From: Elusimicrobiota bacterium
GTDB lineage: Bacteria > Elusimicrobiota > Elusimicrobia > UBA1565 > UBA9628
NCBI GenBank assembly: GCA_030696455.1
Contig: JAUYSH010000054.1
Span: forward strand, 1-55,148
DNA length: 55,148 nucleotides
Direction of reading: 5' to 3'
Below, one piece after another: positions 1 to 4,753 of this stretch. Within the stretch, counting starts at the first letter, position 1. Each line of letters opens with the position of its first letter. Below the pieces are notes generated by a model. The model saw only the letters and a program-made list of their open reading frames with translations. It did no database searches and was not told where the DNA came from. Both the position numbers and the translations under genes were made by a program.

Positions 1-34
1 TGCCTGGTTTTCAGGCCCGTCGACGACGATTGAA

Positions 35-186
35 GCATGGGTGGCACCCCATGCCTTGATTGGCCCTCGGCGGGCCTGTTCGTTTCCGCCCCTTCCGCTC
101 GGAAACCCAGGCCGGTTCTCGGCCGAAGATTCTACCGCTTAACATTCAGGTTTTCGCGAAGCGAAAACCCTGGCGCCGAAGGCGCC
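35..186. repeat. Cluster of short hairpins at the left edge
   Basis: No credible gene is seen in 1-240. The stretch holds consecutive inverted repeats: 35-41 with 48-54 (7 bp), a long imperfect hairpin at 73-113 (GGCCTG plus GTTTCCG pairing with CGGAAAC plus CAGGCC), a 9-bp stem at 149-169 with a GAA loop, and a 6-bp stem at 172-186 also with a GAA loop. Such spacing is typical of structured non-coding or REP-type DNA. A larger RNA running in from outside the window cannot be excluded. Confidence 0.5.
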
Positions 187-240
187 ATGCCGTTCAAGGG
201 CCGTTGTTCAAAACCCCATGAACTGGGAGCCGTCTAGGCC

Positions 241-268
241 TTGACAAATCAAGTCCATCTGCTACAAT
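241..268 (+). promoter_or_regulatory. Strong sigma70-type promoter upstream of the tRNA array
   Basis: A perfect -35 (TTGACA, 241-246) is followed by 16 nt and TACAAT (263-268). It is the best promoter in the left end and would start transcription near 275, pointing at a short terminator, a possible leader ORF and the tRNA array. The motif match is seen; its use for the array is inference. Confidence 0.75.
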
Positions 269-274
269 CACCAT

Positions 275-323
275 GTCACGGAGCGGGTGAGCTCTATCCC
301 GCGCAGCCAGTGGCTTTTTTTTT
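275..323 (+). ncRNA. Possible short leader or small RNA ending in a T-run
   Basis: Starting from the predicted TSS, the first ~50 nt contain a GCGGG/CCCGC stem (283-287 with 298-302) and a short AGCC/GGCT stem (305-315) running into nine T residues (315-323). This could be a weak intrinsic terminator giving a ~48-nt RNA, or a partial stop before the array. No known RNA family is recognised. Confidence 0.35.
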
Positions 324-353
324 GACCTGAGACTTTTCGATCGAGACGCGACC

Positions 354-500
354 ATGAACATCATAACCAGACAGCCCAAACGACACCTTATCACGGCGCC
401 AGTCGCGCCGTGCGAGCGTGGCGGAAGCTTTATGTCATCGCCCCTATTGGGCGGCATGAATACGGCTGATCGCATGGGCATGGGAGCCCTCTCTATGTAG
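354..500 (+). CDS. Possible 48-residue leader peptide ORF
   Basis: ATG at 354 opens 48 codons ending at TAG 498-500. There is no good Shine-Dalgarno, so coding status is doubtful. It is listed because of where it sits: its 3' part contains GCATGGGC (472-479), which is complementary to GCCCATGC (531-538), the left arm of the terminator that directly precedes the first tRNA. A ribosome on this ORF could therefore affect the choice between antiterminator and terminator. No homologous protein is recognised. Confidence 0.3.
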   Translation: MNIITRQPKRHLITAPVAPCERGGSFMSSPLLGGMNTADRMGMGALSM

Positions 501-538
501 AGAACCTTTTCGAAGACGTCCCGAAAAGCGGCCCATGC
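472..538 (+). promoter_or_regulatory. Candidate antiterminator for the tRNA array
   Basis: GCATGGGC at 472-479 can pair with GCCCATGC at 531-538. The second segment is also used by the terminator stem at 532-558, so the two structures exclude each other. The intervening RNA holds additional small stems (for example the TTTTCG/CGAAAA arms near 508-526). The arrangement is that of an attenuator; function is inferred. Confidence 0.4.
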
Positions 539-570
539 TCGAAGTTCAAGAGCATGGGTTTTTTTGTTTT
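532..570 (+). terminator. Intrinsic terminator directly before the first tRNA
   Basis: A 9-bp perfect stem (532-540 with 550-558, 9-nt loop) is followed by TTTTTTTGTTTT (559-570). The first tRNA begins at 573, only two bases after the T-run, so any transcript from the promoter at 241 must read through this terminator to make the array. Confidence 0.8.
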
Positions 571-572
571 TA

Positions 573-669
573 GGGCTCGTGGTGTAACGGCAACACGCCG
601 GCCTTATGAGCCGGTCAACACGCTCTCCTGGTGAGAGAGTCGATGGAGGTTCGATTCCTCCCGGGCCTA
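573..669 (+). tRNA. Aberrant tRNA with two anticodon arms (GGT Thr and TAT Ile)
   Basis: The acceptor arms 573-579 and 662-668 pair fully (two wobbles), the D-arm is 582-596, and the T-arm is 645-661 with loop TTCGATT. Between D and T arms there are two complete 5-bp/7-nt anticodon hairpins: 598-614 with loop CTTATGA (anticodon TAT) and 623-639 with loop CTGGTGA (anticodon GGT). Each is preceded by CAACACG (591-597 and 616-622), showing a 25-nt offset duplication. Removing one unit leaves a canonical-length tRNA-Thr(GGT) with a 5-nt variable loop. CCA is not encoded. It may be a tRNA-Thr with an insertion, a dual tRNA or a decaying gene. Confidence 0.7.
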
Positions 670-679
670 CGGATTTGAC

Positions 680-777
680 GGCGGCTATGTTGTGCGGGGC
701 GAGCCTGGCTCGCCCCGCACGCAGCAAGAGAGGTTGTGATCCTCTAAGTACCGGTTCGAATCCGGTTGGTCGCCCCA
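680..777 (+). tRNA. tRNA-His(GTG) with a long hairpin in the D-loop
   Basis: The anticodon arm is 729-745 (loop TTGTGAT, anticodon GTG) and the T-arm is 750-766. The 3' strand 767-773 pairs with 681-687, the discriminator is C774, and CCA is encoded at 775-777. G680 can serve as the G-1 that pairs with C73, a His identity element. The D-stem is TTGT/GCAA (690-693 with 724-727). The D-loop is about 30 nt and contains a perfect inverted repeat: 692-704 pairs with 708-720 around CTG, a 13-bp stem that partly competes with the D-stem. The usual A14 and GG of the D-loop are missing. Confidence 0.7.
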
Positions 778-784
778 GATGTGA

Positions 785-856
785 GCCGCGGAAGCTGAAA
801 AGGCATAGCGTCCGGTTGAAAACCGGGAGGTCTCCGTTCGATTCGGAGCCGCGGCA
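785..856 (+). tRNA. tRNA-Phe(GAA)
   Basis: The acceptor stem is GCCGCGG/CCGCGGC (785-791 with 849-855). The D-loop contains GG (802-803), the anticodon arm is 811-827 with loop TTGAAAA (anticodon GAA, 818-820), the variable loop is 4 nt, and the T-arm is 832-848 with a normal TTCGATT loop. A856 is the discriminator and CCA is not encoded. This is a canonical cloverleaf. Confidence 0.9.
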
Positions 857-879
857 GATCGCGATACGAGGCGCAAGAC

Positions 880-951
880 GGGCCCGAAGCTTTAGCAGAT
901 GAGCACCGGTTTCTTAAACCGGCGAACCAGGCGCGATTCCTGGCGGGCCCA
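880..951 (+). tRNA. tRNA-Lys(CTT) with an unusual T-loop
   Basis: The acceptor GGGCCCG pairs perfectly with 944-950. The anticodon arm is 906-922, with loop TTCTTAA and anticodon CTT (913-915). The T-stem CCAGG/CCTGG (927-943) closes a loop of CGCGATT, so the near-universal U54-U55 are replaced by C-G. No CCA is encoded. Confidence 0.8.
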
Positions 952-965
952 ATATTTTCCGTTCT

Positions 966-995
966 TTGACAATAGACTTTTGAAGGGGTTCTAAT
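966..995 (+). promoter_or_regulatory. Promoter inside the tRNA array
   Basis: TTGACA (966-971), 18 nt, then TCTAAT (990-995). It lies in the 150-nt gap between tRNA-Lys and tRNA-Ser and would drive the second half of the array separately. The downstream leader (997-1038) folds as a long imperfect hairpin with GATGCG/CGCATC at its base. Confidence 0.65.
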
Positions 996-1102
996 TGATG
1001 CGAGGTCCCGCGCAAGTGACGGCGCGCGACTCCGCATCGGCCGGCCGCGTCAGCGGCTTGCGGGCTTCGGCTCCCGCCCCCTTCTCGATTTGTCGTCGTC
1101 AT

Positions 1103-1187
1103 GGTAGGGGTCCGAATGGACGAGGAGCTTCACTTGAAATGAAGTAAGCGGCCATGCCGCTTGGGGGTTCGATTCCTCTCCCTACCG
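1103..1187 (+). tRNA. tRNA-Ser(TGA)
   Basis: The acceptor GGTAGGG/CCCTACC (1103-1109 with 1180-1186) carries the G73 discriminator typical of Ser. The D-arm has the Ser-type TCCGA pattern. The anticodon arm is 1128-1144 with loop CTTGAAA (anticodon TGA). A long variable arm contains GCGGC/GCCGC, and the T-arm is 1163-1179. This is a proper class II tRNA, which makes the missing long arm in the array's tRNA-Leu more notable. Confidence 0.92.
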
Positions 1188-1196
1188 CCGATCGTC

Positions 1197-1266
1197 AGCC
1201 TCGTGGCGTAATGCAGCGCGGGACCCTTCTAAGGTCCAAGTCCGGGTTCGACTCCCGGCGAGGCTT
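1197..1266 (+). tRNA. tRNA-Arg(TCT)
   Basis: The acceptor AGCCTCG pairs with CGAGGCT (1259-1265). The anticodon arm GGACC/GGTCC (1221-1237) has loop CTTCTAA and anticodon TCT. The variable loop is 4 nt and the T-arm is 1242-1258 with TTCGACT. The D-loop is short (TAATGCAG) and lacks the usual GG. No CCA is encoded. Confidence 0.85.
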
Positions 1267-1274
1267 CCGATTTT

Positions 1275-1345
1275 GGGGTCGTGGTGAAACAGGATCACGG
1301 GACGCTCGCATCGTCCAGTCCCGGGGGCGGCACCCGGCGGCTCCA
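1275..1345 (+). tRNA. tRNA-Ala(CGC) with an unusual T-loop
   Basis: The acceptor GGGGTCG/CGGCTCC (1275-1281 with 1338-1344) contains the G3:U70 wobble, the Ala identity element. The anticodon arm 1300-1316 has loop CTCGCAT and anticodon CGC. The T-stem CCGGG/CCCGG (1321-1337) holds GGCGGCA instead of a TTCRA-type loop, so U54, U55 and A58 are lost. A345 follows as discriminator at 1345 and no CCA is encoded. Confidence 0.75.
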
Positions 1346-1404
1346 CCGGCTTCGCGCGACTATCCTCAAGGACGATTTATTCGCGGGGTTCTCCCCCGCA
1401 GTCT

Positions 1405-1435
1405 GCCCTCGCCGGGCACAGGACCCGGCGAGGGC
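1405..1435. repeat. 12-bp hairpin between tRNA genes
   Basis: The gap between tRNA-Ala and tRNA-Arg(TCG) contains a perfect inverted repeat, 1405-1416 pairing with 1424-1435 around a 7-nt loop, without a T-run. A second hairpin at 1383-1399 looks like an isolated T-arm stem (GCGGG/CCCGC) but no matching acceptor or anticodon arm was found. Confidence 0.6.
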
Positions 1436-1454
1436 GGGGGGCGCAGGTTTTTAT

Positions 1455-1526
1455 GCCTTCGTGGTGAAATGGCAATCACCTCCCGCTTCGAACGGGAAGT
1501 TCCGGGTTCAACTCCTGGCGAGGGCT
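1455..1526 (+). tRNA. tRNA-Arg(TCG)
   Basis: The acceptor GCCTTCG pairs with CGAGGGC (1519-1525, one wobble). The D-stem is GTG/CAC, the anticodon arm TCCCG/CGGGA (1481-1497) has loop CTTCGAA and anticodon TCG, and the T-arm 1502-1518 has loop TTCAACT. No CCA is encoded. The cloverleaf is canonical. Confidence 0.9.
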
Positions 1527-1530
1527 CCGA

Positions 1531-1603
1531 TCTCCGGTGGCGTAACGGGGCGTGTCTCTCCCACAAAGAGAAGGACCTTGTTCGATTCAAGGCCGGGGAA
1601 CCA
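1531..1603 (+). tRNA. tRNA-Val(CAC) with C33
   Basis: The acceptor TCTCCGG pairs with CCGGGGA (1593-1599) and CCA is encoded at 1601-1603. The anticodon arm TCTCT/AGAGA (1555-1571) has loop CCCACAA, giving anticodon CAC but with C at position 33 instead of the near-universal U. The T-arm 1576-1592 is normal. Confidence 0.8.
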
Positions 1604-1606
1604 TTT

Positions 1607-1680
1607 CTGGGTTAAGCGTTACGGCAGCGTACTCCCCTCGGACGGGAGAGGCGGGGGTTCAATTCCCTCAACCCAGACCA
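1607..1680 (+). tRNA. tRNA-Pro(CGG)
   Basis: The acceptor CTGGGTT pairs with AACCCAG (1670-1676), the discriminator is A1677 and CCA is encoded at 1678-1680. The anticodon arm CTCCC/GGGAG (1632-1648) has loop CTCGGAC and anticodon CGG. The T-arm is 1653-1669. Confidence 0.88.
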
Positions 1681-1685
1681 ATCAC

Positions 1686-1758
1686 GCCGATGTAGCCCAA
1701 CGGAAGAGGCGCCGCGTTCAGAACGCGGAGAGTGCGGGTTCGAATCCTGCTATCGGCA
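1686..1758 (+). tRNA. tRNA-Leu(CAG) anticodon on a short-variable-arm body
   Basis: The acceptor GCCGATG pairs with TATCGGC (1751-1757). The anticodon arm CCGCG/CGCGG (1712-1728) has loop TTCAGAA, so the anticodon reads CAG. The variable loop is only 5 nt (1729-1733), whereas bacterial tRNA-Leu has a long variable arm. The T-arm 1734-1750 is canonical. It may be charged by another synthetase or be a chimera; the anticodon-based name is provisional. Confidence 0.8.
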
Positions 1759-1767
1759 CCGATCGAC

Positions 1768-1840
1768 AGCGGGAAGCGGTTCAGGGCAGCCGGGGAGTCT
1801 CATAAGCTCCTGATGGTGGGTTCGAGTCCCACTCCCGCTA
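1768..1840 (+). tRNA. tRNA-Met(CAT), elongator or Ile2 type
   Basis: The acceptor AGCGGGA pairs with TCCCGCT (1833-1839). The anticodon arm 1794-1810 has loop CTCATAA (anticodon CAT). The variable loop is 5 nt and the T-arm 1816-1832 has TTCGAGT. Base pair 1-72 is formed, so it is not an initiator. Whether it is Met or lysidine-modified Ile cannot be told from sequence alone. Confidence 0.85.
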
Positions 1841-1869
1841 TGTTTCATGCGTTATCCAAACGATCGGCG

Positions 1870-1892
1870 AAACTGTTGTTGACAACAGTTTT
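1870..1892 (+). terminator. Weak terminator-like hairpin after the tRNA array
   Basis: AAACTGTTG (1870-1878) pairs with CAACAGTTT (1883-1891) around TTGA, followed by only a short T-run. It lies 30 nt after the last tRNA and just before the rtcB fragment, so it probably ends the array transcript. Confidence 0.5.
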
Positions 1893-1902
1893 GACGGAAC
1901 CG

Positions 1903-2121
1903 CACGGGGCGGGCCGGCATATGTCCCGCAACGAGGCTCGGCGGCGCTTCGGGACCGCGGACCTGCGCCGGCAGACGGAGGGCGTCGAGTGCCGCAAGGA
2001 CTCGGGGGTCGTCGATGAGATCCCGGGCGCCTACAAGCCGATCGAGCGCGTGATGGCGGACCAGAGCGATCTCGTCGAGATCGTAGCCGAGCTCAAGCAG
2101 GTGCTCTGCGTGAAGGGCTGA
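1903..2121 (+). pseudogene. rtcB: RtcB RNA ligase, C-terminal fragment
   Basis: The frame reads an HGAGR motif, then MSRNEARRRF, an AYKPIERV stretch and a C-terminal VKG. These are the order and spacing of the last ~75 residues of RtcB, the GTP/Mn-dependent ligase that joins 2',3'-cyclic phosphate and 5'-OH RNA ends. The family's guanylylated histidine lies in HGAGR. Nothing upstream continues the protein: the preceding DNA is tRNA genes and a hairpin, so the N-terminal ~80% is missing and no plausible start precedes the motif (an ATG occurs at 1921, after the catalytic His). It overlaps tail-to-tail by about 29 bp with the DUF1287 gene. The truncation next to a tRNA array suggests rearrangement or insertion. 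Confidence 0.75.
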
Positions 2122-2692
2122 CGGGCCGCGGCTTCCAGCGATAGTGGCCGGTGATCGTCCACGAGAAGAGGACGTCCTCGCGCTGGGGGCCGCGGCCGAT
2201 GTTGTGGACGATCAGGGGGCGCCCGCCGTCGCCCGCGACGACGATGCCGATGTGGGTGAGCCCGCCGCCCAGATCCCAGGTGACCAGGTCCCCGGCGGCG
2301 TAGTCCTCCGCCCTCATCGAGAGCGGCAGGGACGCTCCCTCGCGCCGGAAGAACGTCATGAGGTTGGGCACGCGGCGGTGGTCTATGTTGCGGTCGGGGG
2401 AGCGCCGCCCCCACTTCTTCGGATACGCGGAAAAGTTCGCGCTCATGTCCTGGTGCACGGCGACCTGGAGGTCGACGCCGGCCTTGCGAAAGGCGCGGAT
2501 GACGACGTCGGTGCACACGCCGAGCCCCGCCGGAACGTCGCCGCCGGGATAGGCGAGTTTGATATAGCGGCCGTCGTAGACGACCCGCTCCTTCGTTTGC
2601 CCCTCGGCCGCCTCGACCACTTTCCGGGTAAAGACGGCGTCGGCGCGGGCCGGCACGGCGGCCAAGGCCAAAGCGAGGAAGGCGGCAAGCAT
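2093..2692 (-). CDS. DUF1287 family secreted protein
   Basis: This 199-residue protein begins with a signal peptide (about residues 1-18). It contains the DUF1287 landmarks: GVCTDVVIRAFRKAG with a conserved Cys near residue 59, an HQDM motif, DRNIDHRRVPN, a DLVTWDLG motif and THIGIVV followed by an IVHNIG motif. The family resembles NlpC/P60-type Cys-His hydrolases and is probably periplasmic; substrate unknown. It follows the proline-rich membrane protein gene and the adenosine deaminase gene on the same strand. Its 3' end overlaps the rtcB fragment. Confidence 0.8.
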   Translation of the reverse strand: MLAAFLALALAAVPARADAVFTRKVVEAAEGQTKERVVYDGRYIKLAYPGGDVPAGLGVCTDVVIRAFRKAGVDLQVAVHQDMSANFSAYPKKWGRRSPDRNIDHRRVPNLMTFFRREGASLPLSMRAEDYAAGDLVTWDLGGGLTHIGIVVAGDGGRPLIVHNIGRGPQREDVLFSWTITGHYRWKPRPVSPSRRAPA

Positions 2693-2697
2693 GCGGC

Positions 2698-3243
2698 TTA
2701 TTTCTTTTCCGGGGGCGCAAGCCCGGGGATGGCCGGCAGGACGGGAGCCGCGGGCGCCGTTCCTCCTCCGCTCAACCCGCCGCCCGAGAAGCCCACGCCG
2801 GAGCCCCCGTTGAGCGTCGAGAACGCGCCCGAGTTCAGCCGCGGCTGGTTGAACGCCTTCTTCGCGGGCTTGACCGGGGCCGCAGCGGCGGCCTCGGCCT
2901 TGACCGCGACCTCGGGCGGGGCCTCCGCCTGCTCCGGCGGCGGCGGCTCGGCGGCGGGAGCCGGCTTGGGAGCGCGCATGTCGTCGTCGATCTTGAGCAT
3001 GCCGATGCCCGAGACCGGCGCCTGGGACGCGACGACCGGCCGGGGCGGGGGAGGCGGCGGCGCCTCCGAGTTGCGCGCGGGAAAGAGCCGGCGGTAATCT
3101 TTCGACGCCTCGGCGACCGCGGCGACGGCCTGCTGGGCGCGCCAGAAGCGCCAGCCGGCGAAGGCGATCAGGCCGAGCAGCGCGACGAAGAGGGCGACCT
3201 TGCCGGGGTGCAGGGGAGGAACGTCGTCGTCTTGGTAGGCCAT
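2698..3243 (-). CDS. Membrane-anchored proline-rich protein of unknown function
   Basis: The 181 residues consist of a short cytoplasmic N-terminus with acidic DDD, one transmembrane helix (about residues 15-35), then a long low-complexity region rich in Pro, Ala and Glu (about 60-130) and a Gly-rich C-terminal stretch. No enzyme motif is visible. It could be a periplasm-spanning linker or a TonB-like extension, but no TonB domain is seen. It ends 5 bp before the DUF1287 gene, so the two are probably co-transcribed. Confidence 0.65.
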   Translation of the reverse strand: MAYQDDDVPPLHPGKVALFVALLGLIAFAGWRFWRAQQAVAAVAEASKDYRRLFPARNSEAPPPPPPRPVVASQAPVSGIGMLKIDDDMRAPKPAPAAEPPPPEQAEAPPEVAVKAEAAAAAPVKPAKKAFNQPRLNSGAFSTLNGGSGVGFSGGGLSGGGTAPAAPVLPAIPGLAPPEKK

Positions 3244-3285
3244 CGGATCGTAAGGTCCCGCCTTGATTATAGCCCCGCGGCGGGA

Positions 3286-4386
3286 TTAATCAAGGGCCGC
3301 GGCGGCCCCCCGCTCGAAGCGCCCGGCCAAGGCGCGGCGCCGGGCCTCGGGCAGGAACAGCGCCCAGATCCCGTTCCAGGCCAGCTCCAAAAGCTCCTCG
3401 GCGGTGAATTTTGCCTCTCGGGACAGCGCCTCGTACTCGTGCGAGAGGTCGATGCCGAACACGCCCGGATCGTCGGTGCTGAGCGTGGCCGTCAGCCCGG
3501 CGTCCCTCCAGGCCCGGACGGGATGCTCGCGGTAAGAAGAGACGGCTCCGGTGCGCAGATTCGACGTCGGGTTGACCTCGACGACGGTTCCCCGGCGGAT
3601 GAGCTCCTGCAGGAGGTCCGGCCGCTCGCGCAGGATGATCCCGTGGCCGATGCGGTCCACGCCGATCTCGAGGGCGTCCTCGATCTCCCCGCCCCGCGGC
3701 GACTCGCCCGCGTGCGCCGTGAGGCCCAGGCCGGCCCGGCGCCCGCGCCCGAGCCAGCCGGCGTAATCGGACAGGCGCTGGTCCCCGGGGCCCGCGTCGG
3801 CGACGTCGAGGCCGACGACGCCGCGGCCGGCGAAGCGCACGGCCAGGGCCGCCATGTCCTCGTTGGCCTGGCGGTCCACCACGGCGAACGGCCGCAGCAG
3901 GCAGATGATGACGCCGGAGCTCACCCCGAAATCGGCCGCCCCGCGCGCGAGGCCGCGCAGGGCGGCGTCGAGCACGTCCTCCAGCGTGAAATCCCCGGTC
4001 CGCTGCAGCGCGGGCGCGAAGCGCACCTCGGCGTGGAGGATGTTCTGGCGCGCGCAGTCGCGCAGCAGCTCGTAGGCGGCGAGCTCGACGGCGGGCGCGG
4101 CGCGCAGCAGCGGGTAGAAGGCCTGAAAGGCGTCGAGCACCGCGGCGAGGGAGGCACGCGGCTGGTCGACGACGACCCGCCGGCGGATCTCCTCCACGCT
4201 CAGCCCGGCCAGCGGCGAGCCCGGCGTCGCCTCCGCGAGCCGGCGCACCGTCCGCGGGGACAGCGCCCCGTCCAGGTGCAGATGCGTCTCGACCTTGGGC
4301 AGCGCCGCCGCCAGGCGCGCCAGCCGCCGCGGGGTCCAGCGCCCGCGGCGGGCGGACTCGCGCAGGGCATGGGGAAGGTCGGGCAT
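3286..4386 (-). CDS. add: Adenosine deaminase family protein
   Basis: This metal-dependent amidohydrolase converts adenosine or a related aminopurine to inosine plus ammonia. Visible motifs are KVETHLHLDG (metal-binding His pair) near residue 30, TAHAGE (metal His and catalytic Glu) in the middle, the IGHG motif, and LSTDDPG (metal Asp) near residue 295. About 366 residues is normal for the family. The chosen ATG at 4386 has no Shine-Dalgarno but TAAAAT ends 5 nt upstream, the leaderless pattern seen elsewhere in the window. An upstream in-frame ATG at 4401 is possible. Substrate (adenosine, adenine or aminodeoxyfutalosine) cannot be fixed from sequence. Confidence 0.88.
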   Translation of the reverse strand: MPDLPHALRESARRGRWTPRRLARLAAALPKVETHLHLDGALSPRTVRRLAEATPGSPLAGLSVEEIRRRVVVDQPRASLAAVLDAFQAFYPLLRAAPAVELAAYELLRDCARQNILHAEVRFAPALQRTGDFTLEDVLDAALRGLARGAADFGVSSGVIICLLRPFAVVDRQANEDMAALAVRFAGRGVVGLDVADAGPGDQRLSDYAGWLGRGRRAGLGLTAHAGESPRGGEIEDALEIGVDRIGHGIILRERPDLLQELIRRGTVVEVNPTSNLRTGAVSSYREHPVRAWRDAGLTATLSTDDPGVFGIDLSHEYEALSREAKFTAEELLELAWNGIWALFLPEARRRALAGRFERGAAAALD

Positions 4387-4508
4387 GCCCGATTTTACCA
4401 CGGGCCCGCAGCAATACCGTTACGGGAAGGCCCCGCCCGGCGGGGCTACACTATATCAGGGGACGGGGCTCCGCCGCGAAGAGCCCCGGAATCCGGGAGG
4501 TGAGCGCC

Positions 4509-4706
4509 ATGGACCGCAAAGAGCGCGTGACCATGGACTGTCGAACGATGCCCGAGGCGAACTGTTCGTTGACTATCTCGGGCACGGAGGACGAGGTGTT
4601 GGAGGTCGCCGAGCCGCACGCGATCAACAAGCACGGGTACAAGAAGGACGCGGGCCTACGGGAGCAGCTGCGTTCGTCGCTGAAGCGAGAGTCGCTCACG
4701 CGGTGA
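4509..4706 (+). CDS. DUF1059 small protein
   Basis: This 65-residue protein has the DUF1059 pattern: MDCRTM...NCSLTISG, then EDEVLEVAEPHAINKHG and a C-terminal helix. Two Cys residues and the HAxxxHG histidines are typical of this small, probably metal-binding family of unknown function. GGGAGGTG at 4495-4502 sits 6-7 nt before ATG 4509, which fixes the start; a GTG at 4500 lies within the Shine-Dalgarno and is less likely. It is a single gene flanked by oppositely oriented add and SDR genes. Confidence 0.8.
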   Translation: MDRKERVTMDCRTMPEANCSLTISGTEDEVLEVAEPHAINKHGYKKDAGLREQLRSSLKRESLTR

Positions 4707-4753
4707 CGGGACGCCGGATGGACGCCGGCGCGGCGGACGCCGCGTCGGCCATG

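Noticed and set aside
242-256. IscR-type site at the array promoter (GACAAATCAAGTC)
   Set aside because: Only 10 of 13 bases fit and the centre is not palindromic; it mainly reflects the TTGACA -35 element.
1346-1404. A possible extra tRNA between tRNA-Ala and tRNA-Arg(TCG)
   Set aside because: Only a T-arm-like stem was found; no matching acceptor or 7-nt anticodon loop could be drawn.
1-2121. Prophage carrying the tRNA array
   Set aside because: No phage structural, integrase or lysis gene is present nearby; the integrase in the window belongs to the integron 50 kb away.
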